Shown here: positions 33,584 to 41,353 of the stretch, in pieces | Layout: every line of letters starts with the position of its first letter | Numbering within the stretch: the first letter of the stretch is position 1 | Source: G963674665 sp963674665 | Lineage (GTDB): Bacteria > Desulfobacterota > Desulfovibrionia > Desulfovibrionales > Desulfovibrionaceae | Direction of reading: 5' to 3' | Length of the DNA: 64,000 nucleotides | NCBI GenBank assembly: GCA_963674665.2 | Contig: CAXXPL010000010.1 | Span: forward strand, 1 to 64,000 | Program-made: the position numbers and the translations under genes | The notes under the pieces: generated by a model | Seen by the model: only the letters and a program-made list of their open reading frames with translations | What the model was told of the DNA's origin: nothing | Database searches by the model: none

Positions 33584-34315
33584 ATGAAAAGCATTGTTGT
33601 ATTCAAGTGGTCGAGAAATCCGCTGGACGCACGGGTTGGAGCCGACGGCGCCATAGACTGGCGGGGAGTCAGGATGGCTCCGAGCGACGACGACCCGGCA
33701 GCCATTATGCTCGCCAAGGATATTGCCGCGGATGGTGATATCGTCGGATTGACCATAGGCGATGGCGATGTGGCTTGGGCTGCGGCGCGCGGGGCATCGA
33801 GCACCATCGTTGTGACTGACGCCCGGACCGAGGCGGATAGCGCCGCTACCGGCGCGATCATGGCCGCATGCGTGCAGCGCGTCGGTGATGCGGATGTCGT
33901 GTTGGTGGGCGATTCCTCGTGGGATCAAGGCGTGGTGATCGCTTTGGCGGGGCAACTGGGGTGGCCCACTCTCGCCAATGTCATATCGGCCACGAAGGTG
34001 GACGGTCGATTGCGGGTGACGCGCAGGCTCGGCAGCGGAACCCAGGTGGTGGACGTGACCGGTCCAGCCGTTCTCGCGGTGGCTGCGAACAGGGCTGAGC
34101 AACAAGTGCCTGGAATGAAAGAGGTGCTCGCTGCGCGCAAGAAACCTGTGAGCAAGCTCACGACGGCGGATCTGAATATTGCGCCCGCGGCTAAGGTGAC
34201 TTCGCGTGGAACGAAACTACCCGATACCGAGCCCGCGCAGATGATTGATGGTACCGATCCCGCTGCCGCAGCCGAGCAGTTGTTGTCCGCACTGCGTTCG
34301 GACGGTGTGCTGTGA
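33584..34315 (+). CDS. etfB: Electron transfer flavoprotein beta subunit
   Basis: A 243-residue EtfB/FixA-like protein. It begins MKSIVVFKWSRNP, close to the usual KIVVCVKQVPD, and has DVVLVGDSSWDQGVVIALAGQLGWPTLANV, the nucleotide-binding region that in ETFs holds AMP or a second FAD, then VPGMKEVLAARKKP near the end. The first block is shorter and more divergent than in housekeeping EtfB. It pairs with EtfA encoded 52 bp downstream to carry electrons from a flavin dehydrogenase to FixC. Whether it bifurcates electrons cannot be told by eye. Confidence 0.85.
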   Translation: MKSIVVFKWSRNPLDARVGADGAIDWRGVRMAPSDDDPAAIMLAKDIAADGDIVGLTIGDGDVAWAAARGASSTIVVTDARTEADSAATGAIMAACVQRVGDADVVLVGDSSWDQGVVIALAGQLGWPTLANVISATKVDGRLRVTRRLGSGTQVVDVTGPAVLAVAANRAEQQVPGMKEVLAARKKPVSKLTTADLNIAPAAKVTSRGTKLPDTEPAQMIDGTDPAAAAEQLLSALRSDGVL

Positions 34316-34367
34316 ACGCGCGCAAGGTGGTTGTTGCCAAACAGACGCGAGCATCAGGAGGACTGCA

Positions 34368-35291
34368 GTGAACGGGAACAGCTGGATTATCGCTACCGAT
34401 GAGAGACGTATCGGCGGGATGCTTGCCGCCGCGCGAGAGCTTGGCGGAAGTGTCACGGTGGCCGTGATCGGGTCACGCGACCTGGCGGAGGCCGTGGCCG
34501 CGATAGGGCCGGACCGGGTTCTCTGGTTTGCAGCCTCGGACAGCGCCCCTGTCGAGGCCTATGCCGCCCAGGTGGCCGAAGCGGCAAAAACCGCGGTACC
34601 ACGTGTCGTCTTGTCGTCTGACGCGCCAGGAGGCCGTGTATTGCTTGGAGCGGCAGCCGCAAAGCTGGGTGCGGCTGTGATCGCCGCCGTACGGGCATTG
34701 ACAGTGGAGGGCGACGGCATCGTGGTGAGCCGGTCCGTAGCGGATGGCAAAGCCGTGGAAACCCTCGTTGCCACGGGCGCATTGGCCTGCGTCTTTGATG
34801 GTGACGACGTTGAGCGGGAATGCGACCAGCCGACCATCATCGAGGAAGTTCCGGTGACGGACCCGGGGAACTCGCTGCGTATTGTGGAAACCATTGCCGC
34901 CAGCACGGACAGCGCCGGACTTCTGACCGCGGAACGTGTGGTGGGCGTGGGCGCAGGGCTTCGCGCCAAGGAGGATCTCTCCCTGATCAAGGAATTGGCC
35001 GAGGCGGTTCATGCCGAGATAGCCTGCTCCCTGCCGATTTGCGACGACATGCGCTGGTTCGACGCAAGCCGGGTGGTGGGTTCGTCGCATAGCCAGATCG
35101 CCCCGGACCTCTATATAGCCGTGGCAATCTCCGGTCAGCCCCAGCATCTGTCCGGCATACGTGACGCCAATGTTGTCGTTGCCGTCAACAACGATCCCGA
35201 GGCCAGAATATTCAAGAATTGCGACTATGGCATTCTCGGAGACCTCTACAAGATTGTTCCAGCGTTATCCGAGGCGTTCAGGAATAGTTGA
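34368..35291 (+). CDS. etfA: Electron transfer flavoprotein alpha subunit
   Basis: A 307-residue EtfA. The C-terminal FAD domain is clear: VVGVGAGLRAKEDLSLIKELAEA, VVGSSHSQIAPDLYIAVAISGQPQHLSGI, and VVAVNNDPEARIFKNCDYGILGDLYKIVPAL. The SSHSQIAPDLY part corresponds to the QTG(K)-V-P-LY motif of other ETFs but with Ser/His in place of Thr/Gly, a variation worth noting. GTG at 34368 follows AGGAGG; the longer frame from 34245 overlaps etfB. It forms a heterodimer with EtfB. Confidence 0.9.
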   Translation: MNGNSWIIATDERRIGGMLAAARELGGSVTVAVIGSRDLAEAVAAIGPDRVLWFAASDSAPVEAYAAQVAEAAKTAVPRVVLSSDAPGGRVLLGAAAAKLGAAVIAAVRALTVEGDGIVVSRSVADGKAVETLVATGALACVFDGDDVERECDQPTIIEEVPVTDPGNSLRIVETIAASTDSAGLLTAERVVGVGAGLRAKEDLSLIKELAEAVHAEIACSLPICDDMRWFDASRVVGSSHSQIAPDLYIAVAISGQPQHLSGIRDANVVVAVNNDPEARIFKNCDYGILGDLYKIVPALSEAFRNS

Positions 35292-35337
35292 AATACTGGT
35301 GGCGGGAACCATTACCACACCAACAGGAGATATTGAA

Positions 35338-36816
35338 ATGGCTGAGCAGAATTTACCAATTGATGCCGAGTACGATCTTGTCGTCATAGGGAGCGGTGGT
35401 TCCGGAAAGTCCGCCGCGCTGACTGCGGCGCAGGCCGGATTGAACGTCGCGGTTCTGGAAAAGATGTCTCAGACGGGTGGCAGTTCCATCTACGCCGAGG
35501 GCACCGCCGCTTTCGAGTCGAGCGAACAGAAGGAGCGTGGCGTCCCGGATCACGAAGGAGCGCACTATCCATCGAAGGAGGAGGGCTTTCGCCGGTACAT
35601 CGAATACAGCCATTACCGCGCCAACCCCGACGTGGTCCGGATGCAGGTGGATAACACCGCCGAGACTATCGATATCATGAAGTCACTGGGCATCAAGTAT
35701 ACCGACGTAACCATCTACGCCTACGACCAGCCCAACGAATTGTATACCTTTCACCGACCTGACGGCCTGGGTGAACGCTGCCAGGAAGTACTGTTGCGAG
35801 CCTGCATCAATGCGGGCGTGGATATATTCACATCCACCCCGGCCAAGAAGATTGTAATGGAGAACGGCGCCGTGGCCGGCGTACTGGCCACGGACTCGGA
35901 CGGGAACTCCATGAACATCGCCTGCAAGGCGGTCATCCTGGCCACGGGCGGCTATGGCAACAGCCCGGAAATGATAAAGAGGTATTCTTGGCTCAACCGC
36001 AACGCCGACTTCACATATCAATGCGTACCAACCGAAAATACCGGCGATGGTCTTCAAATGGCCTTGGAAGCAGGAGCGGACACGGAAAACATCGGCGCCA
36101 TAATGGTGGTGCCTTGCGCACGGGGCAAGATGCTCACCTCGCATTCGAGCGGCGCTGGTGCTCAGCCCGTGCTGTGGGTCAACAAGACGGGCATTCGCTT
36201 CACCGACGAGAGTGTGGCGCTGAGCTTCGCAAATGCGGGCAATCTGATGGCCATGCAGCCGGAAGCCACAGTGTACTCGATCATCGACAGCGATACCATA
36301 CAGCACCTCATGGAAGACGGTTCAGACATTGGCCAGGGCGACTTCATCGAATACCATATGAAGTTGGTCCGGCTGCAGGCCGAACTCGATCAGGACGTGG
36401 CCGACGGCGTGGCGTGGAAAGCCGACACTGCCGAGGATCTGGCCAAGGCCGTGGGGCTTGATCCGGCCGTGTTTGCCAGGACCGTGGCCGAGTACAACGA
36501 TGCCTGTGAAGAGAAGAATGATCCTCTGTTCTTCAAGCCGGCCAGCTTCCTGCGCCCGGTGCGCAAATCCCCGTTCTACGCCATTAGCATGGCCGGGAGC
36601 GTGCTGGTCTCGGACGGCGGCATCCGGGTCAACGGCGATATGCAGGTCACTGACAAGGACTACACCCCCATCCCGGGTATGTACGCTGTCGGGAACGATG
36701 CCAGCGGACTCTATGGGGATACCTACAACCTGGATGTACCGGGAACGGCGAACGCCTTTGCCCACGCATCGGGCCGAGTCGCGGCCAGGCACATAATCGC
36801 GACCCTCAAGAACTAG
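35338..36816 (+). CDS. FAD-binding fumarate reductase-like flavoprotein
   Basis: A soluble flavoprotein of 492 residues in the FAD-binding-2 family (fumarate reductase, urocanate reductase, 3-ketosteroid dehydrogenase relatives). It has VVIGSGGSGKSAALTAAQAG for the FAD ADP part, GGSSIYAEG, an ATGGYGNSPEMIKRY block, and the C-terminal GNDASGLYGDTYNLDVPGTANAFAHASGRVAA. There is no haem domain, no signal peptide and no FMN domain, so electrons should come from or go to the co-encoded ETF. AGGAG lies 8 bases before the ATG at 35338. It probably desaturates or reduces a C=C bond of an organic acid or ring compound; the substrate is not known. Confidence 0.9.
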   Translation: MAEQNLPIDAEYDLVVIGSGGSGKSAALTAAQAGLNVAVLEKMSQTGGSSIYAEGTAAFESSEQKERGVPDHEGAHYPSKEEGFRRYIEYSHYRANPDVVRMQVDNTAETIDIMKSLGIKYTDVTIYAYDQPNELYTFHRPDGLGERCQEVLLRACINAGVDIFTSTPAKKIVMENGAVAGVLATDSDGNSMNIACKAVILATGGYGNSPEMIKRYSWLNRNADFTYQCVPTENTGDGLQMALEAGADTENIGAIMVVPCARGKMLTSHSSGAGAQPVLWVNKTGIRFTDESVALSFANAGNLMAMQPEATVYSIIDSDTIQHLMEDGSDIGQGDFIEYHMKLVRLQAELDQDVADGVAWKADTAEDLAKAVGLDPAVFARTVAEYNDACEEKNDPLFFKPASFLRPVRKSPFYAISMAGSVLVSDGGIRVNGDMQVTDKDYTPIPGMYAVGNDASGLYGDTYNLDVPGTANAFAHASGRVAARHIIATLKN

Positions 36817-36948
36817 AGCTTGTGACCATTGAAAAGGTTCAAGCGTAAGATGTTCTAATAGTAGCGTCATTCATACGGGGCATGGCCGCTGTTGGAGAGT
36901 GGCCACGCCCCAAGCATTCACCAACGACACTGAAGGAGATCGCAGGCC

Positions 36949-38259
36949 ATGACGGCTGAAATTGAATCCCCGGAAGTTGATTTTGACGTCATTGTCATCG
37001 GTGCGGGTGTGGCCGGCTGCGTCACGGCGTACCAGCTGGCGGTCAAGGGGCATTCCGTGCTGCTGGCGGAGCGCGGTCCGCAAGCGGGCAGCAAGAACCT
37101 GTCGGGCGGTGTATTCTACTGCCGCGTGATGGAAGAGCTGTTTCCCGGGTTTGTTGATGATGCGCCCATCGAGCGCCGGATTACCCGTAACTGCCTGAGC
37201 TTTCTAACACCGACATCTTTCGTGAACATGGACTACCGCGATGAACGGCTGGCTCGATCGGTGACCGCGGTGACTGTACTCCGGGCCAAGCTCGACGACT
37301 GGTTGGCCGGCAAGTGCGATGAGGTAGGCGTAGTCGTGATGCCGAGCGCCAAGGTCGACTCGCTGCTCAAGGATGGAGATCGGATCGTCGGCATCAAGTC
37401 CGGAGATGATGTTTTGCGCTCGCATGTGGTGGTTGCGGCCGATGGTGTGAATTCCTTCATCTGTAGGGACGCGGGTATCAGAGGCAAGGAGCCCGCAAAA
37501 CACTTGGCCCTGGGCGTGAAGTCGGTGATCGGACTGCCGCGTGAAGCGATCGAGGAGCGTTTCCACCTGACCGGAGACGAAGGAGCCGCGTACGCCCTGG
37601 TTGGTGACTGCACCAAAGGAGTTGCCGGCGGTGGATTCATGTATACGAACCTTGATTCCATCTCCATCGGCGTGGTCCTCAGGCTCGACGACCTGGTCGA
37701 ACGCGATGAGGTGTCATCGGACTTGCATGACCGGTTTCTGGACCATCCCGCCATCGCGCCGTTCATCAAAGGTGGAGAACTGCTTGAATACGGCTGCCAT
37801 CTGGTTGGCGAGGGCGGACAGGCGATGGTCCACGACCTCACCCGGCCTGGTCTGGTCGTGGTGGGAGATGCGGCGGGATTCACGTTGAATACCGGCTTCA
37901 CCGTACGGGGCATGGATCTGGCCGCCGGATCGGGGATGGCGGCGGCAAGGGCCATCGACGCGGCGCTTGAAAAGTGCGATTTTTCCCGGGCCAGCCTGGA
38001 CGCCTACCAAGCCGAGCTTGACAAGACCTTTGTCGGAAAGGACATGCGCACATATGCCAAGGCCCCGGCGTTCCTGGAAAACCCGCGCATGTACGGGGAC
38101 TATGGCCACCTTGTGAGCGATGTGTTGTACGGCGTCTACAACCTCGACACGGCCCCGCGCAAGCATTTACTGCCCACCGCGATAGCCGCCCTGAAACAAT
38201 CTCCGCTCAAGGTCCTTCATCTCGTCAAGGACATGTACGCCGCAGCGAGGGCATTATGA
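36949..38259 (+). CDS. fixC: FixC-like ETF:quinone oxidoreductase flavoprotein
   Basis: A 436-residue flavoprotein of the FixC/ETF-QO family that moves electrons between ETF and the quinone pool together with FixX. FAD motif VIVIGAGVAGCVTAYQLA, the family block SKNLSGGVFYCRVMEELFPGF, VVAADGVNSFI in the middle, GLVVVGDAAGFTLNTGFTVRGMDLAAGSG, and the FixC-type C-terminus YGDYGHLVSDVLYGVYN. The ATG has AAGGAG upstream. The last codons overlap the fixX start (ATGA). It shows the operon's redox work is tied to the membrane quinones or, in reverse, to driving a reduction with quinol or ferredoxin. Confidence 0.92.
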   Translation: MTAEIESPEVDFDVIVIGAGVAGCVTAYQLAVKGHSVLLAERGPQAGSKNLSGGVFYCRVMEELFPGFVDDAPIERRITRNCLSFLTPTSFVNMDYRDERLARSVTAVTVLRAKLDDWLAGKCDEVGVVVMPSAKVDSLLKDGDRIVGIKSGDDVLRSHVVVAADGVNSFICRDAGIRGKEPAKHLALGVKSVIGLPREAIEERFHLTGDEGAAYALVGDCTKGVAGGGFMYTNLDSISIGVVLRLDDLVERDEVSSDLHDRFLDHPAIAPFIKGGELLEYGCHLVGEGGQAMVHDLTRPGLVVVGDAAGFTLNTGFTVRGMDLAAGSGMAAARAIDAALEKCDFSRASLDAYQAELDKTFVGKDMRTYAKAPAFLENPRMYGDYGHLVSDVLYGVYNLDTAPRKHLLPTAIAALKQSPLKVLHLVKDMYAAARAL

Positions 38260-38552
38260 GCAAGAGCAGATTTGGATCCATCACCGAACGGCTCGACAAA
38301 AACCGCTATGAACCGGATGTGGAGCAATCCCATATCTCCATTGACCAGGATGCTGCCCGGGCGACCGGTGCCGGCCCTCTACTTGCCCGGATCTGCCCCG
38401 CCAAAGTGTACTCCATGCAGGCCGACGGCACCATTGGCGTGCTCCACATGGCCTGCCTGGAATGCGGCACCTGTTTGGCTGTGGCCCCTCCGGGCGTACT
38501 CACGTGGCACTACCCCCGTAGCGGCATGGGAGTTGCCTACCGCGAGGGGTAG
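38256..38552 (+). CDS. fixX: FixX-like ferredoxin
   Basis: A 98-residue iron-sulfur protein. Cys47 in ICPAK and Cys67, 70 and 73 in CLECGTC give the four ligands of a 4Fe-4S cluster, and the C-terminus WHYPRSGMGVAYREG is diagnostic of FixX. It overlaps fixC by four bases. It ends only 20 bp before the duplicated adenylate cyclase 3' end, on the opposite strand. Confidence 0.93.
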   Translation: MSKSRFGSITERLDKNRYEPDVEQSHISIDQDAARATGAGPLLARICPAKVYSMQADGTIGVLHMACLECGTCLAVAPPGVLTWHYPRSGMGVAYREG

Positions 38553-38572
38553 GCGGATCCCGAGGGATTGCC

Positions 38573-38682
38573 CTACACCCCTATCAATCTCACATCCGGG
38601 CACAGGGACTTTGGCGGGGTGCGGGTCTCGAAGACCAGCTCCTTGTGCGGCTCCAGGCCAGTGTTCTTGCGCAAAAACTCCA
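38573..38682 (-). repeat. Displaced copy of the adenylate cyclase 3' end (direct repeat A)
   Basis: On the minus strand this encodes the last 36 residues and TAG stop of the adenylate cyclase at 41244 (EFLRKNTGLEPHKELVFE and onward). The DNA differs at several third-codon positions while the protein is unchanged, so the two copies were under selection as coding DNA in separate genomes before being brought together. Identity ends abruptly at 38682. It marks the left boundary of the AT-rich insert. Confidence 0.85.
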
Positions 38683-38700
38683 CAGACCTAGGCCCTCCCG

Positions 38701-38991
38701 GCCAGGGCCAGGCGGTTCCTGAAGAAATGGTGCACTTGGGCCACGCGTTCAGGACTGAGAGCAATGAAGAAGGTTGCCAAGATGCTGCTGGATCACGCCG
38801 ACAACATCGTGACGTTCTGCCGGCACCGGATCACAAACGCCGTGGCCGAGGGGCTCAATAGCAAGATCATGTCCATCAAGCGGCGTGCTTGCGGCTACCG
38901 CAACAAGGAGCACTTCAAGACGGCGATCTACTTCTTTTGTGGCGGGCTGAACCTCTACCTGACCCATAGCAAAACAGGGGCCACCCACTGA
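38701..38991 (+). pseudogene. ISL3-family transposase C-terminal remnant
   Basis: The frame encodes ARRFLKKWCTWATRSGLRAMKKVAKMLLDH, then ITNAVAEGLNSKIMSIKRRACGYRN and a C-terminal TAIYFFCGGLNLY: the last quarter of an ISL3-type DDE transposase with the final catalytic Glu (VAEGLN). The rest of the element is missing, as the homology starts next to the duplicated adenylate cyclase end. It is a relic of past transposition at the insert's left edge. Confidence 0.85.
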
Positions 38992-39137
38992 GTTTCCTGA
39001 AGGACCCATTTTTTTTCAATCCCTTTTCATATGGCGGGCAAAGATAATAATAATGTATAATATAGGACAAGTTATTAATAGTAAAGGACAAATTAAACAA
39101 ACAATAAAGGGCGTGTTGTTGTGGAAAATAATGAATG

Positions 39138-39166
39138 TTGACCTTCAATAAATTGTAAATTATGTA
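39138..39166 (+). promoter_or_regulatory. Possible promoter of the GHKL-nuclease gene
   Basis: TTGACC at 39138, a 17-base spacer and TATGTA at 39161 (overlapping TAATAT at 39165). It is 43 bp upstream of the chosen ATG in a very AT-rich stretch, so chance matches are likely. Confidence 0.4.
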
Positions 39167-39208
39167 ATATAAAAGCTATAGTTTAAAAACAACTGTTGGA
39201 GGGTGACA

Positions 39209-41206
39209 ATGAATATAGAAAATTATCAAATTGAAAAAGTGTTACAAATTGAAGGATTCGATCCCCTAAGAGAAATCAAAGAGAAAGACAAGTCTGTTGA
39301 AAAGTTACTTGAAGAATCAAGAAAAAGGGATGTATTAAATATATTGCGTTCCTATACCGGAATTTTTGATATCTTTAACGAATTGATTCAGAACGCATTG
39401 GATGCTGTAGAAAAGAAATATAAAGCTCGGAATAGCGATTACAAACCGAAAATTTGGATAACAATAGATATACCAAATTCCAGAATTAGTGTTGTTGACA
39501 ATGGTGTAGGCATGTCGTTGCATGAATTCTTATATTGTCCCCGTCCAAACGTTAGCTTCAAAAAAAGACGAGAGCTAAGGGGTCATAAAGGAGTGGGATC
39601 AACATTTCTTGCTTATGGATTTAGCTATTATGAATTGCATAGTAAAATTGGCTGTGAGGAGTTTGCTGGTGCGTTGCAACAAGGAAGACAATGGGCAGAG
39701 GATAATAGTAGCTCTATACCGAAACCTGTTTTCCAACAAAAAAATTTTAGCATCCCTTTATTACAAAAAGAAGATTCAGGTACATCAGTAACTATAACTA
39801 TAGGAAATAGGAGAGAAGAACGTCCTAATCTAAATTGGCTTGGGATAGATTCTGCAGAGCAATGGATAAAGATATTGAGAATTAAGACGCCATTAGGCGG
39901 AGTGTATTTGAATACACCACCATTTTGTCCAGAATATATAATCAAAGTTGTTGCACAAGATAGGACTACAGAGCAAAAACTTGATAATATTCATTATTAT
40001 TATCCTCATGATTTTGAAGTTTTGAACAAAGTTCAGGATATAAAATCAGTCAAAGACGCATTGAATAAAATTCATGGAGATCCAAAGAGAAAACAAACTT
40101 TGTTGCCAAATGAATTTAAAAGACTAGATTGTATTTATGAAATTTGGGATAGAGATACTATACTTGAGCCCGATTCACCATTTCATGGAACAAAGGATCA
40201 GTTATCAGAAGAGCAGGTTGAATTAATTCAGAGACATAACATAGTTGTATACGGTTGTTTCATGAAATCTAGAACTGTATGGTCAGCTTTTCATGATAAA
40301 GAAATAAAGGTCAGAAAAAATATTAAAGTTATTGCAGGTGGATTGCAACTTGCATCAGATTATATGGTTCAAGGTGATTTGTCTGCAATTCCTTTGACGT
40401 CAGCTGCAGGATATCAGTCGTTCGCCCATGTAATTGTCCATTTTACAGATGGTAATCCAGATGTAGGAAGAAAAGTGTTCCAGCCAGAACTAAAGGATTT
40501 ATCAGAATTTTTAGCAAAAAAAGTTGTTGCAGAGTTTAGAAAATATAGAAATTTGATGGCGGCAGATACCGGTGCCTCGCCTGTTCCACCTTCAAAGATA
40601 CTTCACGAGTGGAAAAGAAGCCAAGAAGATCACCAAAAAAAGTCACCATTGAAATTTTTATATAATGGATCTGAAATAACGGTCTTATCGACTCCCCAAC
40701 AAGAGCAAGATGTAGTCGTATTATTTCATCAATTAATCGGAATAGGCCTCATCAAAGGGTTATATTTTTATTCTGCAACATTTAATGAAAAGTATGATGC
40801 TTTGTTTATGTATAAGTATGATAATGATGAGACATATTCTTATAATGAGGACCATTTGCTTGGAGTGAAACCAGAATTGTCGATGGTTGGAGAATCATCA
40901 CCATTGGTATTGGAGTATAAGTATAGTTTTGATGCTCTAAACAGTGACATTGATACTGAAATAAAGGATGTAAAAGATATTGATTTCGTTGTTGCCTGGA
41001 CAAGTGGAAAGGACTTTCAGAAAAAATTTGAGTTGCGTTCTCTGCTTGTTGGTGATGAAGGAGCTACAAGAACTTATTATGGATCGACGCATGTAGCATA
41101 TTTAGATACCCAACCTGTTTTTGAAATTATGATACTTGAAGACTTGTTAGATTATATTCAAGACAGAATAGTTGCAGACGCATCTCAAAGGAAGAAATAT
41201 TCTTGA
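39209..41206 (+). CDS. GHKL ATPase with C-terminal PD-(D/E)XK nuclease-like domain (candidate defence protein)
   Basis: A 665-residue protein, far more AT-rich than the neighbours. Residues about 45-145 form an Hsp90/MutL-type (GHKL) ATPase: N-box FNELIQNALDA (Glu58, Asn62), G1 VVDNGVGMS (Asp97) and G2 GHKGVGSTFLAYGF. Near the C-terminus a PD-(D/E)XK-like pattern appears: helix with Glu499, Asp530 in KYDALF, and Glu569-X-Lys571 in LVLEYKY, followed by KDIDFVVAW. An ATPase joined to a nuclease fold, in an AT-rich insert, is typical of phage defence genes, but I do not recognise a named system. GGAGG lies 6 bases before the ATG at 39209. It stands alone in the insert. Function inferred only. 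Confidence 0.75.
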   Translation: MNIENYQIEKVLQIEGFDPLREIKEKDKSVEKLLEESRKRDVLNILRSYTGIFDIFNELIQNALDAVEKKYKARNSDYKPKIWITIDIPNSRISVVDNGVGMSLHEFLYCPRPNVSFKKRRELRGHKGVGSTFLAYGFSYYELHSKIGCEEFAGALQQGRQWAEDNSSSIPKPVFQQKNFSIPLLQKEDSGTSVTITIGNRREERPNLNWLGIDSAEQWIKILRIKTPLGGVYLNTPPFCPEYIIKVVAQDRTTEQKLDNIHYYYPHDFEVLNKVQDIKSVKDALNKIHGDPKRKQTLLPNEFKRLDCIYEIWDRDTILEPDSPFHGTKDQLSEEQVELIQRHNIVVYGCFMKSRTVWSAFHDKEIKVRKNIKVIAGGLQLASDYMVQGDLSAIPLTSAAGYQSFAHVIVHFTDGNPDVGRKVFQPELKDLSEFLAKKVVAEFRKYRNLMAADTGASPVPPSKILHEWKRSQEDHQKKSPLKFLYNGSEITVLSTPQQEQDVVVLFHQLIGIGLIKGLYFYSATFNEKYDALFMYKYDNDETYSYNEDHLLGVKPELSMVGESSPLVLEYKYSFDALNSDIDTEIKDVKDIDFVVAWTSGKDFQKKFELRSLLVGDEGATRTYYGSTHVAYLDTQPVFEIMILEDLLDYIQDRIVADASQRKKYS

Positions 41207-41243
41207 CGGTTAAGATGTTGTAGCTGAATACGGGAGCTTTCTT

Positions 41244-41353
41244 CTACACTCCTATCAGCCGCACATCGGGGCACAGGGACTTTGGCGGGGTGCGGGTCTC
41301 GAAGACCAGCTCCTTGTGCGGCTCCAGGCCCGTGTTCTTGCGCAAAAACTCCA
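41244..41353 (-). repeat. Functional adenylate cyclase 3' end (direct repeat B)
   Basis: The last 110 bp of the present adenylate cyclase gene, repeated at 38573-38682 in the same orientation. The coding region continues beyond this copy, so it is the one now in use. The pair brackets the 2.6-kb AT-rich insert. Confidence 0.85.
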
